Part shown: positions 1 to 6,180 of the stretch, in pieces
Position numbering within the stretch: position 1 is the first letter of the stretch
Layout: each line of letters starts with the position of its first letter
Virus record (IMG/VR): IMGVR_UViG_3300030090_002688
Coordinates: 1 to 34,458 of that record
DNA: 34,458 nt
Direction: 5' to 3' (one strand)
Source: a virus
Notes under the pieces: model-generated
The model's database searches: none
What the model saw: only the letters and a program-made list of their open reading frames with translations
What the model was told of the DNA's origin: nothing
Program-made: the position numbers and the translations under genes

Positions 1-100
1 CGTATTTGAATTTAATGGTGATGTTCATTATCAAAATTTAATAGATGAAGATGATTATATTTATATATTTGTATTAGGACATAATTTTCATTCTACAGAT
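1..100. repeat. Terminal overlap, left copy (circular or terminally redundant genome end)
   Basis: Bases 3-100 are identical to 34361-34458, and base 1 equals 34359. Base 2 is G here and A at 34360. The same protein reading frame continues across the overlap. A short overlap of this kind is typical of an assembled circular molecule or a circularly permuted headful-packaged phage. A true 100-bp direct terminal repeat is possible but less likely, because it would sit inside a gene. Confidence 0.9.
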
Positions 101-892
101 GCTACTATAAAAATTAGTTTAGGATATGAAAATGAACAAGGAAGTACAAGTTTTGTAGATTGTAGTGTTATAGAAGAAATTGTTAATTATAATGGAAGTG
201 AGACTAAGCCTAATTATAATGGTTTTTCTATATTTAAAGTTCAATATTCCAATCTCACTTCAATAAATTCAGTAAAAATAATAATAAAAGCAATAGGAGA
301 TTCTAGTGGTAAAACCATTAAAGTAGGCAGTGTATCTTTATGCACTAAATGGACACCACCACATAATCCTAATTTAGATCTGAAAATGAGCAGAGTATTT
401 GATGGTGTAAAAAATCAAATTACACAGGGAGGATCTACAATATCAAATGCACAGCATACTAGAAATGGATCATTTTGGTCTGTTGGTTATCCTTGGGATT
501 TATTTCAAGATGATAATGAAGAATATGAAATAGGTGGTGTAAATTCTACATTAAAATTATCAAGAACACTAGGAAGAAGATTGTGGGAAATGAATTTTGA
601 TTATTTAGATCCTGAAAATATAATGCCTGAAGTTGAATCGTATACAATATTTGAAACTGAACATGATAGTGTATTTAATACAACACTACATAACAATACT
701 AAATCGTTTTTACGAATATTAAATCGTGTTCAGGGATCACATTTACCATTTATATTTTTACCTAATTATACAGATCTTAATTTTAATCCTGATCAATGGG
801 CTTTAGTTAGATTTAATCAAGATGAATTTGCTGTTTCTCAAGTAGCACCTTCATTATATTCTATGTCTTTACAGATAGAAGAATCGTGGTAG
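1..892 (+). CDS. Tail structural protein, C-terminal part (gene split by the contig ends)
   Basis: The frame is open from base 2 and ends with ...QIEESW at 890-892. Joined in frame through the terminal overlap to the ATG at 34189 it gives one protein of 353 aa, of which this piece encodes the last ~297. The ATG at 386 is internal and not the real start, because the frame is open upstream and no Shine-Dalgarno precedes it. The sequence is beta-rich (many Ile, Val, Asn, Gly) without a catalytic motif I recognise. Its place at the end of the tail operon, after the 1374-aa hub and a 202-aa protein, suggests a distal tail or receptor-region component. Base 2 (G) gives Val where the other copy (A) gives Ile, so the two ends differ by one residue. 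Confidence 0.8.
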   Translation, partial: VFEFNGDVHYQNLIDEDDYIYIFVLGHNFHSTDATIKISLGYENEQGSTSFVDCSVIEEIVNYNGSETKPNYNGFSIFKVQYSNLTSINSVKIIIKAIGDSSGKTIKVGSVSLCTKWTPPHNPNLDLKMSRVFDGVKNQITQGGSTISNAQHTRNGSFWSVGYPWDLFQDDNEEYEIGGVNSTLKLSRTLGRRLWEMNFDYLDPENIMPEVESYTIFETEHDSVFNTTLHNNTKSFLRILNRVQGSHLPFIFLPNYTDLNFNPDQWALVRFNQDEFAVSQVAPSLYSMSLQIEESW

Positions 893-1098
893 AGGAAGAC
901 TTGAAATATATGCTAATTCAGATAAGTAAAGATGCTGAATTTATAAAAGAAAAAGTAGAACGAATTGAAGAATTTACCTATCATTTAAATAAACGACTTA
1001 TATCTACCGAAAAAACACACTCCTATATAAAGGGTGGTTTTTATGTATTTGTAGCCTTATTTGGTATATTTATGGCCTTATCCACCATAAATTCATAG
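886..1098 (+). CDS. Small coiled-coil protein with C-terminal membrane segment (XhlA/holin-like)
   Basis: This is a 70-aa product from the GTG at 886. TTG 901 is an alternative start that sits 4 nt after AGAGGA, and ATG 910 is another. Residues ~1-45 are charged and heptad-like (ISKDAEFIKEKVERIEEF), followed by one hydrophobic helix (YVFVALFGIFMAL) and a short tail. This layout is that of XhlA-type holin accessory proteins and other small phage membrane proteins. The start overlaps the end of the tail gene by 7 nt, so it belongs to the late operon. A role in lysis is inferred from the layout only; the phage lysozyme lies far away at 19536. Confidence 0.65.
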   Translation: MVEEDLKYMLIQISKDAEFIKEKVERIEEFTYHLNKRLISTEKTHSYIKGGFYVFVALFGIFMALSTINS

Positions 1099-1145
1099 AA
1101 GCCACCCCCCACATCTAATTTTTTTTAAATAATTTAAAACTTTTG

Positions 1146-1175
1146 TTGATTGTATTGGTTTACAATATGTATATT
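1146..1175 (+). promoter_or_regulatory. Early promoter P1 with palindromic operator-like element
   Basis: A TTGATT -35 at 1146-1151, an 18-nt spacer and TATATT at 1170-1175 form a sigma70-like promoter ahead of the first early gene. The spacer contains TTTACA-ATA-TGTATA (1159-1173), the shared palindrome with one imperfect position. The upstream block AAAACTTTTGTTGA (1137-1150) is also shared with the promoters at 1971, 5401 and 8823. Confidence 0.8.
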
Positions 1176-1207
1176 AATAGTGTTACTTAAAAAGAAATGG
1201 AGAAATA

Positions 1208-1462
1208 ATGAAATACGAATTAATAAATAAACAAGATTTTCAATATACATACATGATCAATGGTACTCTTGTGACTATTCAAAAAAAATCTAAAAAATGG
1301 GAAGGTTTTGAATCAGAAAAAATTGAAATTTCTCCTGAATATCAAGACATTTTAGGTAAATTTATTTATACACCAATTTACAAATCTGAAACATCTATTA
1401 TTAAAAAAACAAAAAAAGAAATATTAGAATTTTATACTTGGTTATTAAACGAGGAGAAATAA
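1208..1462 (+). CDS. Hypothetical early protein, 84 aa
   Basis: This is the first gene after promoter P1. The ATG follows GGAGAAATA with normal spacing. The product is lysine/glutamate-rich and probably soluble, with no signal peptide or membrane helix. I do not recognise a family. Its TAA overlaps the next ATG by one base (TAATG), so the two are probably translationally coupled. Confidence 0.75.
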   Translation: MKYELINKQDFQYTYMINGTLVTIQKKSKKWEGFESEKIEISPEYQDILGKFIYTPIYKSETSIIKKTKKEILEFYTWLLNEEK

Positions 1463-1647
1463 TGAAATATTCAAAAACATTAAAAAATATTGCAGATAAG
1501 GATCCACGAATTAATGAATATTATTTTGATGAAGATGGACATTGGATATATTTAGAAGAAGGCTACGAAGTGAATGAGGTACAAACAATTCACGAATATA
1601 ATGTAGCAAAATGTATTAGAGATATAAAATTAATTTATAAAAAATAA
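1462..1647 (+). CDS. Hypothetical early protein, 61 aa
   Basis: The ATG at 1462 follows GAGGAGAAATA closely and overlaps the preceding stop (TAATG), so I prefer it over the in-frame start at 1438. The product contains DPRINEYYFDEDGHWIYLEEGY and a C-terminal HEYNVAKCIRDIKLI. It resembles short phage proteins in which an 'x-DPR-x-D/E-x-YY...WI-L-x-x-GY' segment precedes a 'T-x-H' stretch. I know no function for these. Confidence 0.78.
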   Translation: MKYSKTLKNIADKDPRINEYYFDEDGHWIYLEEGYEVNEVQTIHEYNVAKCIRDIKLIYKK

Positions 1648-1667
1648 AATTAACAAGGAGAAACAAA

Positions 1668-1952
1668 ATGCAAAACGAAAATAAAATAAATTACTTATTT
1701 AAATATATAACACTAGAATCAGTAGGGAGTGCAATAGATGATAAAGGTATTGTATATCCAATGCTTGAAAATGGCGATATAGATATAGATAATGGGATTA
1801 CTTGGATCCATACATCAGATGAATGGGATGATTCACTATCGGAAGAAGATTGTGGATTATTAAATGATTGGTTGGTAAAAATTAACTATTCAGCATATAA
1901 TTATAAACCACAATATGATGTTAATTATGATGCTGATGATTTTTTATATTAA
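1668..1952 (+). CDS. Hypothetical acidic early protein, 94 aa
   Basis: The ATG is preceded by AAGGAGAAACAAA. The product is very acidic (many Asp and Glu, e.g. GDIDIDNGITW, SLSEEDCG) and ends in DADDFLY. Small acidic phage proteins can be DNA mimics or host-enzyme inhibitors, but nothing here proves that. It is the last gene before the second early promoter, so it closes the first early transcription block. Confidence 0.75.
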   Translation: MQNENKINYLFKYITLESVGSAIDDKGIVYPMLENGDIDIDNGITWIHTSDEWDDSLSEEDCGLLNDWLVKINYSAYNYKPQYDVNYDADDFLY

Positions 1953-1970
1953 AACTTTTTAAAACTTTTG

Positions 1971-1999
1971 TTGACTAATTGGTTTACACTCTGTAAATT
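1971..1999 (+). promoter_or_regulatory. Early promoter P2 with perfect operator palindrome
   Basis: TTGACT at 1971-1976 and TAAATT at 1994-1999 are separated by 17 nt. The perfect palindrome TTTACA-CTC-TGTAAA (1983-1997) covers the end of the spacer and most of the -10, where a bound protein would block polymerase. The upstream AAAACTTTT block is duplicated (1951-1960 and 1961-1970). Confidence 0.82.
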
Positions 2000-2025
2000 A
2001 AGATATTAACTAAATGGAGAAACAA

Positions 2026-2283
2026 ATGCAAACTGAAAAAACAATAAAAAAAATTAAGATAGAAAAAAATATAGGTATAGATAAAAATAAAACACCTATA
2101 AAACATTTTGTTACAATAGAATTTATACAGATATTTGTAGATGGTAAACCATATACTTGTCATATATTAGAAAATGGTAAAGGTGGTGGAAATAGATATA
2201 TAGGTGATGCAGATAAACTATTATATAGATTTAAATGGGCAGTTAATAAATATACAAGAAGAAACTATAACGAGGTGGTATAA
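2026..2283 (+). CDS. Hypothetical early protein, 85 aa
   Basis: The first gene behind promoter P2. The ATG at 2014 lies inside the Shine-Dalgarno (ATGGAGAAACAA), so the start at 2026 is preferred. The product is basic with a lysine-rich N-terminus (KKIKIEKNIGIDKNK), then a beta-like stretch (IEFIQIFVDGKPYTCHILENG). No known family is recognised. Its TAA lies in the loop and 3' arm region of the hairpin at 2272-2291. Confidence 0.75.
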   Translation: MQTEKTIKKIKIEKNIGIDKNKTPIKHFVTIEFIQIFVDGKPYTCHILENGKGGGNRYIGDADKLLYRFKWAVNKYTRRNYNEVV

Positions 2284-2291
2284 TCCACCTC
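2272..2291 (+). promoter_or_regulatory. Stem-loop at a gene junction
   Basis: GAGGTGG (2272-2278) pairs perfectly with CCACCTC (2285-2291) around the 6-nt loop TATAAT, which contains the start of the upstream stop codon. The Shine-Dalgarno of the next gene follows 7 nt later. No U-tract follows, so a transcription terminator is unlikely. An RNA-processing, stability or translation-coupling element fits better. Confidence 0.6.
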
Positions 2292-2307
2292 ATAAATGGA
2301 GAAACAA

Positions 2308-2526
2308 ATGCAATACACAATGGAAAAATATAAACAAAATTTAAAGGTTGATAATTTTTACATCTATTCATATAACACACAGGTTGCTAAAATAGATCAT
2401 ATTAATAAAACAATCACTAAATTAAAATGGAATGTAGGTGGTAGATCATCATCACCAACCACATCAAAACATATCAATTATGTTGCTAGAGAATATAATT
2501 ATACAATTATAAATGGGGAGGGATAA
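2308..2526 (+). CDS. Hypothetical early protein, 72 aa
   Basis: The ATG at 2308 follows GGAGAAACAA; the ATG at 2296 overlaps that ribosome site and is rejected. The product is basic and tyrosine-rich, with the segment WNVGGRSSSPTTSKHINYVAREY. I do not recognise it. It lies between a stem-loop and the next small gene, whose ATG is 2 nt downstream of this gene's stop. Confidence 0.7.
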   Translation: MQYTMEKYKQNLKVDNFYIYSYNTQVAKIDHINKTITKLKWNVGGRSSSPTTSKHINYVAREYNYTIINGEG

Positions 2527-2528
2527 GA

Positions 2529-2738
2529 ATGTCAATTATAAAAATAACACACGAATTTCATAAGCCACAAGAGGATCCTAAAGTAGATAAGGCTTCTGTA
2601 ATACAGGCATTAGGTAATGGTGATGAAGCATTAGAAATATTAGTGGATTTAATTAATGATGATTATACTATTGAAGATCTAAAAAATGATTTCTATGCTT
2701 ATTTTGAACCTGATGATCGTGGTGATATTAACAGATAA
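2529..2738 (+). CDS. Hypothetical acidic early protein, 69 aa
   Basis: The ATG at 2529 follows GGGGAGGGATAAGA, which gives a good ribosome site inside the end of the previous gene. The C-terminal half (ALEILVDLINDDYTIEDLKNDFYAYFEPDD) is acidic and predicted helical. No family is recognised. It sits directly ahead of the HD-domain hydrolase, 13 nt from its ATG. Confidence 0.72.
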   Translation: MSIIKITHEFHKPQEDPKVDKASVIQALGNGDEALEILVDLINDDYTIEDLKNDFYAYFEPDDRGDINR

Positions 2739-2751
2739 AAAAGGAGAAACA

Positions 2752-3306
2752 ATGTATTATTTTTACAAAGATCAAAACAATATTCATTTAGATGGTGAAG
2801 CAGAATCACGATATTTTGATATTGAATTAGTATATCAGCATATTCATAGTAAAAAATTCCAAAATAAATATAAAAAAGATATAGCATTTGTTATGAATGC
2901 TTTAGATGGTTTAACAGATAAAGCAGGGGATCCTTTATATCTTCATGCTTTACGAATGGCGAGTACATTAGATTTTCTTGGATATGATGAAGAATATGTA
3001 TTGGTTGCATTATTCCATGATATTTTAGAAGATGGACAAAACTATGATTATAAATATTTAAAAAATAGATTAAATGATAATTATATAGCATTAGAGCAAT
3101 TAACTAGGGATAAAAATATGACTTATAAAAATTATATATTACATATTGAACACGATATTGCTTTAAAAGTAAAGGAAATGGATATTAATGATCATTTATA
3201 TCATTTAGAAAATATTACTAAAAGTTTAATAAAAAGATATAAAAATGCACAAAATATATTACAATCAACATCTAAACAATATGAAAAAAATATGAGGACA
3301 AAATGA
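2752..3306 (+). CDS. HD-domain phosphohydrolase, small alarmone ((p)ppGpp) hydrolase-like
   Basis: This 184-aa protein starts at the ATG after AAAAAAGGAGAAACA; a longer in-frame start at 2686 lies inside the previous gene and is rejected. It shows the RelA/SpoT-MESH1 type HD pattern: H65 in YLHALRMA, H89-D90-x-x-E93-D94 in LFHDILEDG, the segment LEQLTRDKNMTYKNYI, and D144 in KVKEMDINDHLYHLEN. HDxxED and the late 'K-x-x-D-x-x-D' helix are those expected for Mn-dependent removal of pyrophosphate from (p)ppGpp. No synthetase or TGS domain is present, and the length matches stand-alone hydrolases. In a phage this would dampen the host stringent response or recycle a modified nucleotide. The exact substrate cannot be told from sequence; other HD nucleotidases remain possible. 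Confidence 0.8.
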   Translation: MYYFYKDQNNIHLDGEAESRYFDIELVYQHIHSKKFQNKYKKDIAFVMNALDGLTDKAGDPLYLHALRMASTLDFLGYDEEYVLVALFHDILEDGQNYDYKYLKNRLNDNYIALEQLTRDKNMTYKNYILHIEHDIALKVKEMDINDHLYHLENITKSLIKRYKNAQNILQSTSKQYEKNMRTK

Positions 3307-3494
3307 ACAAGGATAAAAAAATACTAGAATTAGAAAATAAAGTTTTAAAATTAAAAAATGACATTTTAAAATATCGACAAGATATTGATTCATCTGTTGA
3401 TTTAATAAATACCTATAGGGAAATTTTAGATGCTATAGAACGAAATGGTTATATTTTAAAAAATTTAATAGGTATTCAAGTTAAACAACAATAA
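3303..3494 (+). CDS. Small coiled-coil protein, 63 aa
   Basis: The ATG overlaps the stop of the HD gene (ATGA), so it is translationally coupled to it. Residues 1-35 have regular leucine/isoleucine spacing (KILELENKVLKLKNDILKYR), a clear coiled coil. The rest is helical with a short hydrophobic end. It may be an oligomerisation partner of the HD protein, but only adjacency supports that. Confidence 0.72.
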   Translation: MNKDKKILELENKVLKLKNDILKYRQDIDSSVDLINTYREILDAIERNGYILKNLIGIQVKQQ

Positions 3495-3502
3495 ATTAAA
3501 GA

Positions 3503-3907
3503 ATGATTGTAGGATTTACTTGTAGTTGTTTTGATTTATTACATGCAGGGCATATTTTAATGCTTGAAGATGCAAGAAAACAATGTGATAAATTAATAGT
3601 TGGATTACAAACAGATCCTACATTAGATAGATCCGAAAAAAACAAACCTATTCAATCCTTTGAAGAACGATTAATTCAGTTACAAGCAGTTAAATATGTT
3701 GATGAAATATACAAATATGCTTACGAAAGTGAATTATTAACTTTATTAAAACAATTAAAACCTGATATAAGGATCCTAGGATCTGATTATAAAGGTAAAT
3801 CCTTTACAGGTGATAAAATGAATATAAAAATTTATTATCATCACAGAGATCACAATTATTCTACAACTAATTTAAGGAGAGCCATTGAAAGTATTAAAAG
3901 TAGATAA
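3503..3907 (+). CDS. Cytidylyltransferase-like nucleotidyltransferase (HxGH family)
   Basis: The 134-aa product has the whole small-cytidylyltransferase signature: GFTCSCFDLLHAGH with HAGH at residues 14-17, RSEKNKPIQSFEERLIQL in the middle, GSDY near 95, and a C-terminal STTNLRRAI replacing the usual ISST-x-(I/L)R motif. Relatives such as TagD glycerol-3-phosphate cytidylyltransferase and HldE-type enzymes join CTP or ATP to a sugar- or polyol-phosphate, and the length is that of TagD. In this genome it could make an activated donor for surface or DNA glycosylation, for example for the glycosyltransferase at 11953; that link is inference. The ribosome site is weak (TTAAAGA). Confidence 0.85.
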   Translation: MIVGFTCSCFDLLHAGHILMLEDARKQCDKLIVGLQTDPTLDRSEKNKPIQSFEERLIQLQAVKYVDEIYKYAYESELLTLLKQLKPDIRILGSDYKGKSFTGDKMNIKIYYHHRDHNYSTTNLRRAIESIKSR

Positions 3908-4088
3908 AAAAAATAATTTGGATTATACATTAACAGAATTTGTAAATAAAAATCAACCACCATTTCAGATAATATGTGGAGATGGTACTGAACCATCAGT
4001 GATGTATAGATTAAATATTATGCTAGAAACTACATTAAAAAATAGAATAATAGATAATTATGCTTGGGGAGTTATAGAAATTAGATAA
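3885..4088 (+). CDS. Hypothetical protein, 67 aa, TTG start
   Basis: Translation probably begins at TTG 3885, since AAGGAGA (3874-3880) lies 4 nt upstream and no good ATG follows nearby. It overlaps the cytidylyltransferase end by 23 nt in another frame. The product contains the stretch QPPFQIICGDGTEPSVMYRLNI and is probably soluble. No family is recognised. Confidence 0.62.
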   Translation: MKVLKVDKKNNLDYTLTEFVNKNQPPFQIICGDGTEPSVMYRLNIMLETTLKNRIIDNYAWGVIEIR

Positions 4089-4097
4089 AAGAAAAAA

Positions 4098-4144
4098 CCC
4101 TGCGAGGTGATTATCTTGGAGAAACAATGCAACTAGAAGCAGGG
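4098..4144 (+). promoter_or_regulatory. Stem-loop holding a ribosome site in its loop
   Basis: CCCTGC (4098-4103) and GCAGGG (4139-4144) are perfect complements. The 35-nt loop contains the standard GGAGAAACAATG initiation signal of the tiny frame at 4127. The right arm lies within that frame, so translation would open the stem. This geometry fits a translational switch or small regulatory RNA. Confidence 0.5.
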
Positions 4145-4168
4145 CTAATTCTAATAATTATATGTTAA
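4127..4168 (+). CDS. Possible 13-aa leader or membrane peptide
   Basis: ATG 4127 has the genome's consensus start signal (GGAGAAACA) and reads MQLEAGLILIIIC before TAA. It is short, hydrophobic after residue 6, and lies in an otherwise empty gap before the ERF gene. It could be a leader peptide or a membrane microprotein; equally, the region may be only an RNA element. Nothing else coding is visible in 4169-4255, which is A/T-rich. Confidence 0.35.
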   Translation: MQLEAGLILIIIC

Positions 4169-4255
4169 ATTATTATTTTTAATATAATATATTTTATAAT
4201 TAAAAAAAAAGTATTAAATTTAAAGGTTATATTTTATAAATAAAAAGGAGAAACA

Positions 4256-4924
4256 ATGGTAAAAACTAAACCAATAAAAGATAGATTTAATAAATCTATA
4301 GAACAATGCTTATCACATATACAAACCAATTTAAATGCACCTAAAAATTTGCATAATAAATTTGGTAATTACAAGTATAGATCTTACGAAAGCATTTTAC
4401 AATCAGTTAAACCACATTTGATTGAAACAGGTTGCATTTTAACTTGTTCAGATGAATTGGTTTTGGTAGGTGATAGGTATTATGTAAAAGCAACACTTAC
4501 TTTAATTAAAGGCGAAAATAAAATATCTACAACTGCATTTGCTAGAGAAGCAGAAGTTAAAAAAGGAATGGACGATTCTCAAATTACAGGTGCAGCTTCT
4601 AGTTATGCTCGTAAATATGCGGCAAATGGTTTATTTGCAATAGATGATACAAAAGATGCAGATCATTATGACAATAGTAAATATGAGGTTATAAAGCAAA
4701 AACCTGAACCTATAACTAAAGATCAAAAAGATAAATTCGCTAAATTATTAAAACACAAAGCATTTGAAGCTACACAATCTGAAACACAGAAATGGTGGCA
4801 AGAATCTTTTAATACTAATGATCCTTATTTATCAGCAGTTAATAAATTGAGTGCTATGCAAATTAGGATTGAACAATTTAATAAAGAAAACAAAGGAGAT
4901 AAAACCAATGCAAGTGCTAATTAA
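4256..4924 (+). CDS. erf: ERF-family single-strand annealing protein
   Basis: The 222-aa product matches ERF recombinases: KFGNYKYRSYESILQSVKPHL near residues 35-55, an internal beta region with RYYVKATLTLI, and the hallmark GMDDSQITGAASSYARKYA followed by NGLFAIDDTKDAD (about residues 104-136). ERF proteins bind single-stranded DNA and anneal complementary strands during phage recombination and genome circularisation. The C-terminal third is charged and variable, as is usual. The start follows AAAAAGGAGAAACA. It overlaps the SpoVG-like gene by 17 nt, and with RusA (10633) and the nuclease at 7501 gives the phage a recombination set. Confidence 0.92.
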   Translation: MVKTKPIKDRFNKSIEQCLSHIQTNLNAPKNLHNKFGNYKYRSYESILQSVKPHLIETGCILTCSDELVLVGDRYYVKATLTLIKGENKISTTAFAREAEVKKGMDDSQITGAASSYARKYAANGLFAIDDTKDADHYDNSKYEVIKQKPEPITKDQKDKFAKLLKHKAFEATQSETQKWWQESFNTNDPYLSAVNKLSAMQIRIEQFNKENKGDKTNASAN

Positions 4925-5228
4925 TAGAATGAATAAAGGCGATTATGGTAAAACTATTGCATTTTTTGATGTAGTTATATACAATGAAAATGTTGATTTA
5001 GATGGTGTAACCATTAAAGGCTTTAAATTAGTAGATGGTGGTAATGGAATGTTTGCTTCTGCACCATCAGAAAAAAAAGAAGTAGATGGTGAAACTAAAT
5101 ATTATCCAATGGTATGGTTAGGTAAAAATTTATTACAACAAATAAATGAATCTGCTATTGCTAAATATAATGAAGATCAGCCTGTAACACAGGATCTTGA
5201 TCAGATGATTAATTCATTACCTAGATAA
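4908..5228 (+). CDS. SpoVG-like protein, probable ssDNA-associated partner of ERF
   Basis: The ATG at 4908 follows AAAGGAGATAAAACC; a start at 4851 would lie deep inside erf. The 106-aa product begins MQVLINRMNKGDYGKTIAFFDVVIYN and contains the segment GFKLVDGGNGMFASAPSEKK. This matches the SpoVG pattern of a strand-rich domain with 'G-x-x-L-x-x-G-x-N-G-x-F-x-x-x-P-S-x-K'. SpoVG proteins bind nucleic acid, and in phages SpoVG-like genes often lie beside annealing proteins. The role as an ERF partner is inferred from overlap and family context. Confidence 0.75.
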   Translation: MQVLINRMNKGDYGKTIAFFDVVIYNENVDLDGVTIKGFKLVDGGNGMFASAPSEKKEVDGETKYYPMVWLGKNLLQQINESAIAKYNEDQPVTQDLDQMINSLPR

Positions 5229-5236
5229 TATCTAAA

Positions 5237-5352
5237 ATTAGGGGGTATGTCGGAGGATTGCATACAGAAAAGTACAACATATTTTAAATAATATAAGTGA
5301 CCTGTATCCATCTTACCCCCTAATACCAATCCTACTAGGATCCTCTCCGACA
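5237..5352 (+). ncRNA. Candidate structured RNA in the gap after the SpoVG-like gene
   Basis: This 226-nt gap has no convincing gene. ATTAGGGGGTA (5237-5247) is exactly complementary to TACCCCCTAAT (5314-5324). Directly 3' of the left arm, TGTCGGA (5248-5254) pairs with TCCGACA (5346-5352), which crosses the first stem and makes a pseudoknot or an alternative fold. Inside, ATACAG pairs with CTGTAT, and AGGATTG (5254-5260) can pair with CAATCCT (5327-5333) as a competitor. Such dense pairing in AT-rich DNA is not expected by chance. A 14-codon frame from ATG 5247 exists, but I doubt it is the purpose. Downstream lies an A-rich stretch and then promoter P3. Confidence 0.6.
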
Positions 5353-5400
5353 ATTTCTTCTCTATAAATAAAAAAAAATTAAAAAAAAATAAAACTTTTG

Positions 5401-5430
5401 TTGATAGTAATGGTTTACATTGTGTAAATT
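5401..5430 (+). promoter_or_regulatory. Early promoter P3 with perfect operator palindrome
   Basis: TTGATA (5401-5406), an 18-nt spacer and TAAATT (5425-5430) follow the shared AAAACTTTTG block. TTTACA-TTG-TGTAAA (5414-5428) is a perfect palindrome at the same place as in the other early promoters. A TATAAT at 5430-5435 is too far from the -35 for standard spacing. Confidence 0.8.
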
Positions 5431-5465
5431 ATAATATTAATTAGAAACACAATATGGAGAAACAA

Positions 5466-5693
5466 ATGAAATTTAAATTAATTAAAAAAGAAAATAACAA
5501 TGACAAAACAATTTGTTGGGATATATGGGAATTAGAATGGAATCCTTCTATAAAAATATTATCTTTCGGTAATGGTAAATATACATTAGAACATACACAA
5601 AAATCAGGTAAAGTTATTGATTGTGGTAGATTTGATTCTTTAACGAGAGCAAAAATGAAAGCTTTATCGTTAAATGAATATTTAGGTTATTAA
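5466..5693 (+). CDS. Hypothetical early protein, 75 aa
   Basis: First gene of promoter P3. ATG 5466 follows GGAGAAACAA; the ATG at 5454 is part of that signal. The product is basic with a tryptophan cluster (CWDIWELEWN) and a C-terminal helix (LTRAKMKALSLNEYL). The layout of a small beta sheet plus one helix is common for single-domain phage regulators, but no family is recognised. Confidence 0.72.
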   Translation: MKFKLIKKENNNDKTICWDIWELEWNPSIKILSFGNGKYTLEHTQKSGKVIDCGRFDSLTRAKMKALSLNEYLGY

Positions 5694-5716
5694 TTTTAAA
5701 AAAGGAGAAACAGAAA

Positions 5717-6112
5717 GTGCTAACAATTAAAATAACAGAAAAACAACTTAATTCATTAATGGACTATTTGATAGATATTGATTATCATCAAAATTTAATT
5801 CCATTTAAATCTTTAGCAAAAATAGGATTGGTGCCTACATACAATGGTGAAGATCTTGCTTGTTCATCATATGATGAAGTAGAACCATCATTACAAAATT
5901 TTTATTTGGTAAATGAAATGTATGAAAGTATGAAACAAGATCCTATAATGCAAATTAATATATTTGATGTAGAAAAATTTATACATATTAATGGTAGTAA
6001 TGCTTATGAAGCAGATTATTGGGAAGGTGTTGATGAATTAAGAAATCAAGCTAAACCTAATTGTAATTGTGGTAAATGCAATTATATAAGTGAATCTTAT
6101 TTATCTGCATAA
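5717..6112 (+). CDS. Hypothetical protein with Cys-rich C-terminus, GTG start
   Basis: The GTG at 5717 is 9 nt after AAAGGAG, and no ATG lies between them. The 131-aa product is acidic and ends with a cysteine cluster (NCNCGKCNY, pattern C-x-C-x2-C) that could bind zinc. The rest is mixed alpha/beta without a known motif. It is the last gene before promoter P4. Confidence 0.7.
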   Translation: MLTIKITEKQLNSLMDYLIDIDYHQNLIPFKSLAKIGLVPTYNGEDLACSSYDEVEPSLQNFYLVNEMYESMKQDPIMQINIFDVEKFIHINGSNAYEADYWEGVDELRNQAKPNCNCGKCNYISESYLSA

Positions 6113-6119
6113 ACTTATA

Positions 6120-6149
6120 TTGATTTTATAGGTTTATGATATGTATATT
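6120..6149 (+). promoter_or_regulatory. Early promoter P4 (diverged member of the family)
   Basis: TTGATT (6120-6125), an 18-nt spacer and TATATT (6144-6149) have the same geometry as the others. The central element is degraded here (TTTATG-ATA-TGTATA, 6133-6147), so binding of the shared regulator may be weaker. It drives the block holding the Cro-like regulator and the replication protein. Confidence 0.7.
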
Positions 6150-6180
6150 ATAATAACAACTAAATGGAGAAACAATTAAA

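Noticed and set aside
386-892. Separate 168-aa protein starting at ATG 386
   Set aside because: The frame is open to base 2 and continues in phase through the terminal overlap to ATG 34189, and no ribosome site precedes 386.
1099-1145. Terminator at the C-run and T8 tract after the tail operon
   Set aside because: No GC-rich hairpin directly precedes the T-tract; the only partner for CCACCC is GGGTGG 65 nt upstream, which makes a weak, long loop.
2014-2028. Upstream ATG in ATGGAGAAACAAATG (also at 2296 and 5454) as the gene start
   Set aside because: That ATG is part of the Shine-Dalgarno signal itself; the second ATG has the spacing seen at all other genes.
5247-5291. 14-codon frame MSEDCIQKSTTYFK as a gene
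   Set aside because: Its ribosome site and start lie in or beside the arms of strong stems, there is no consensus GGAGAAAC signal, and the RNA structure explains the region better.
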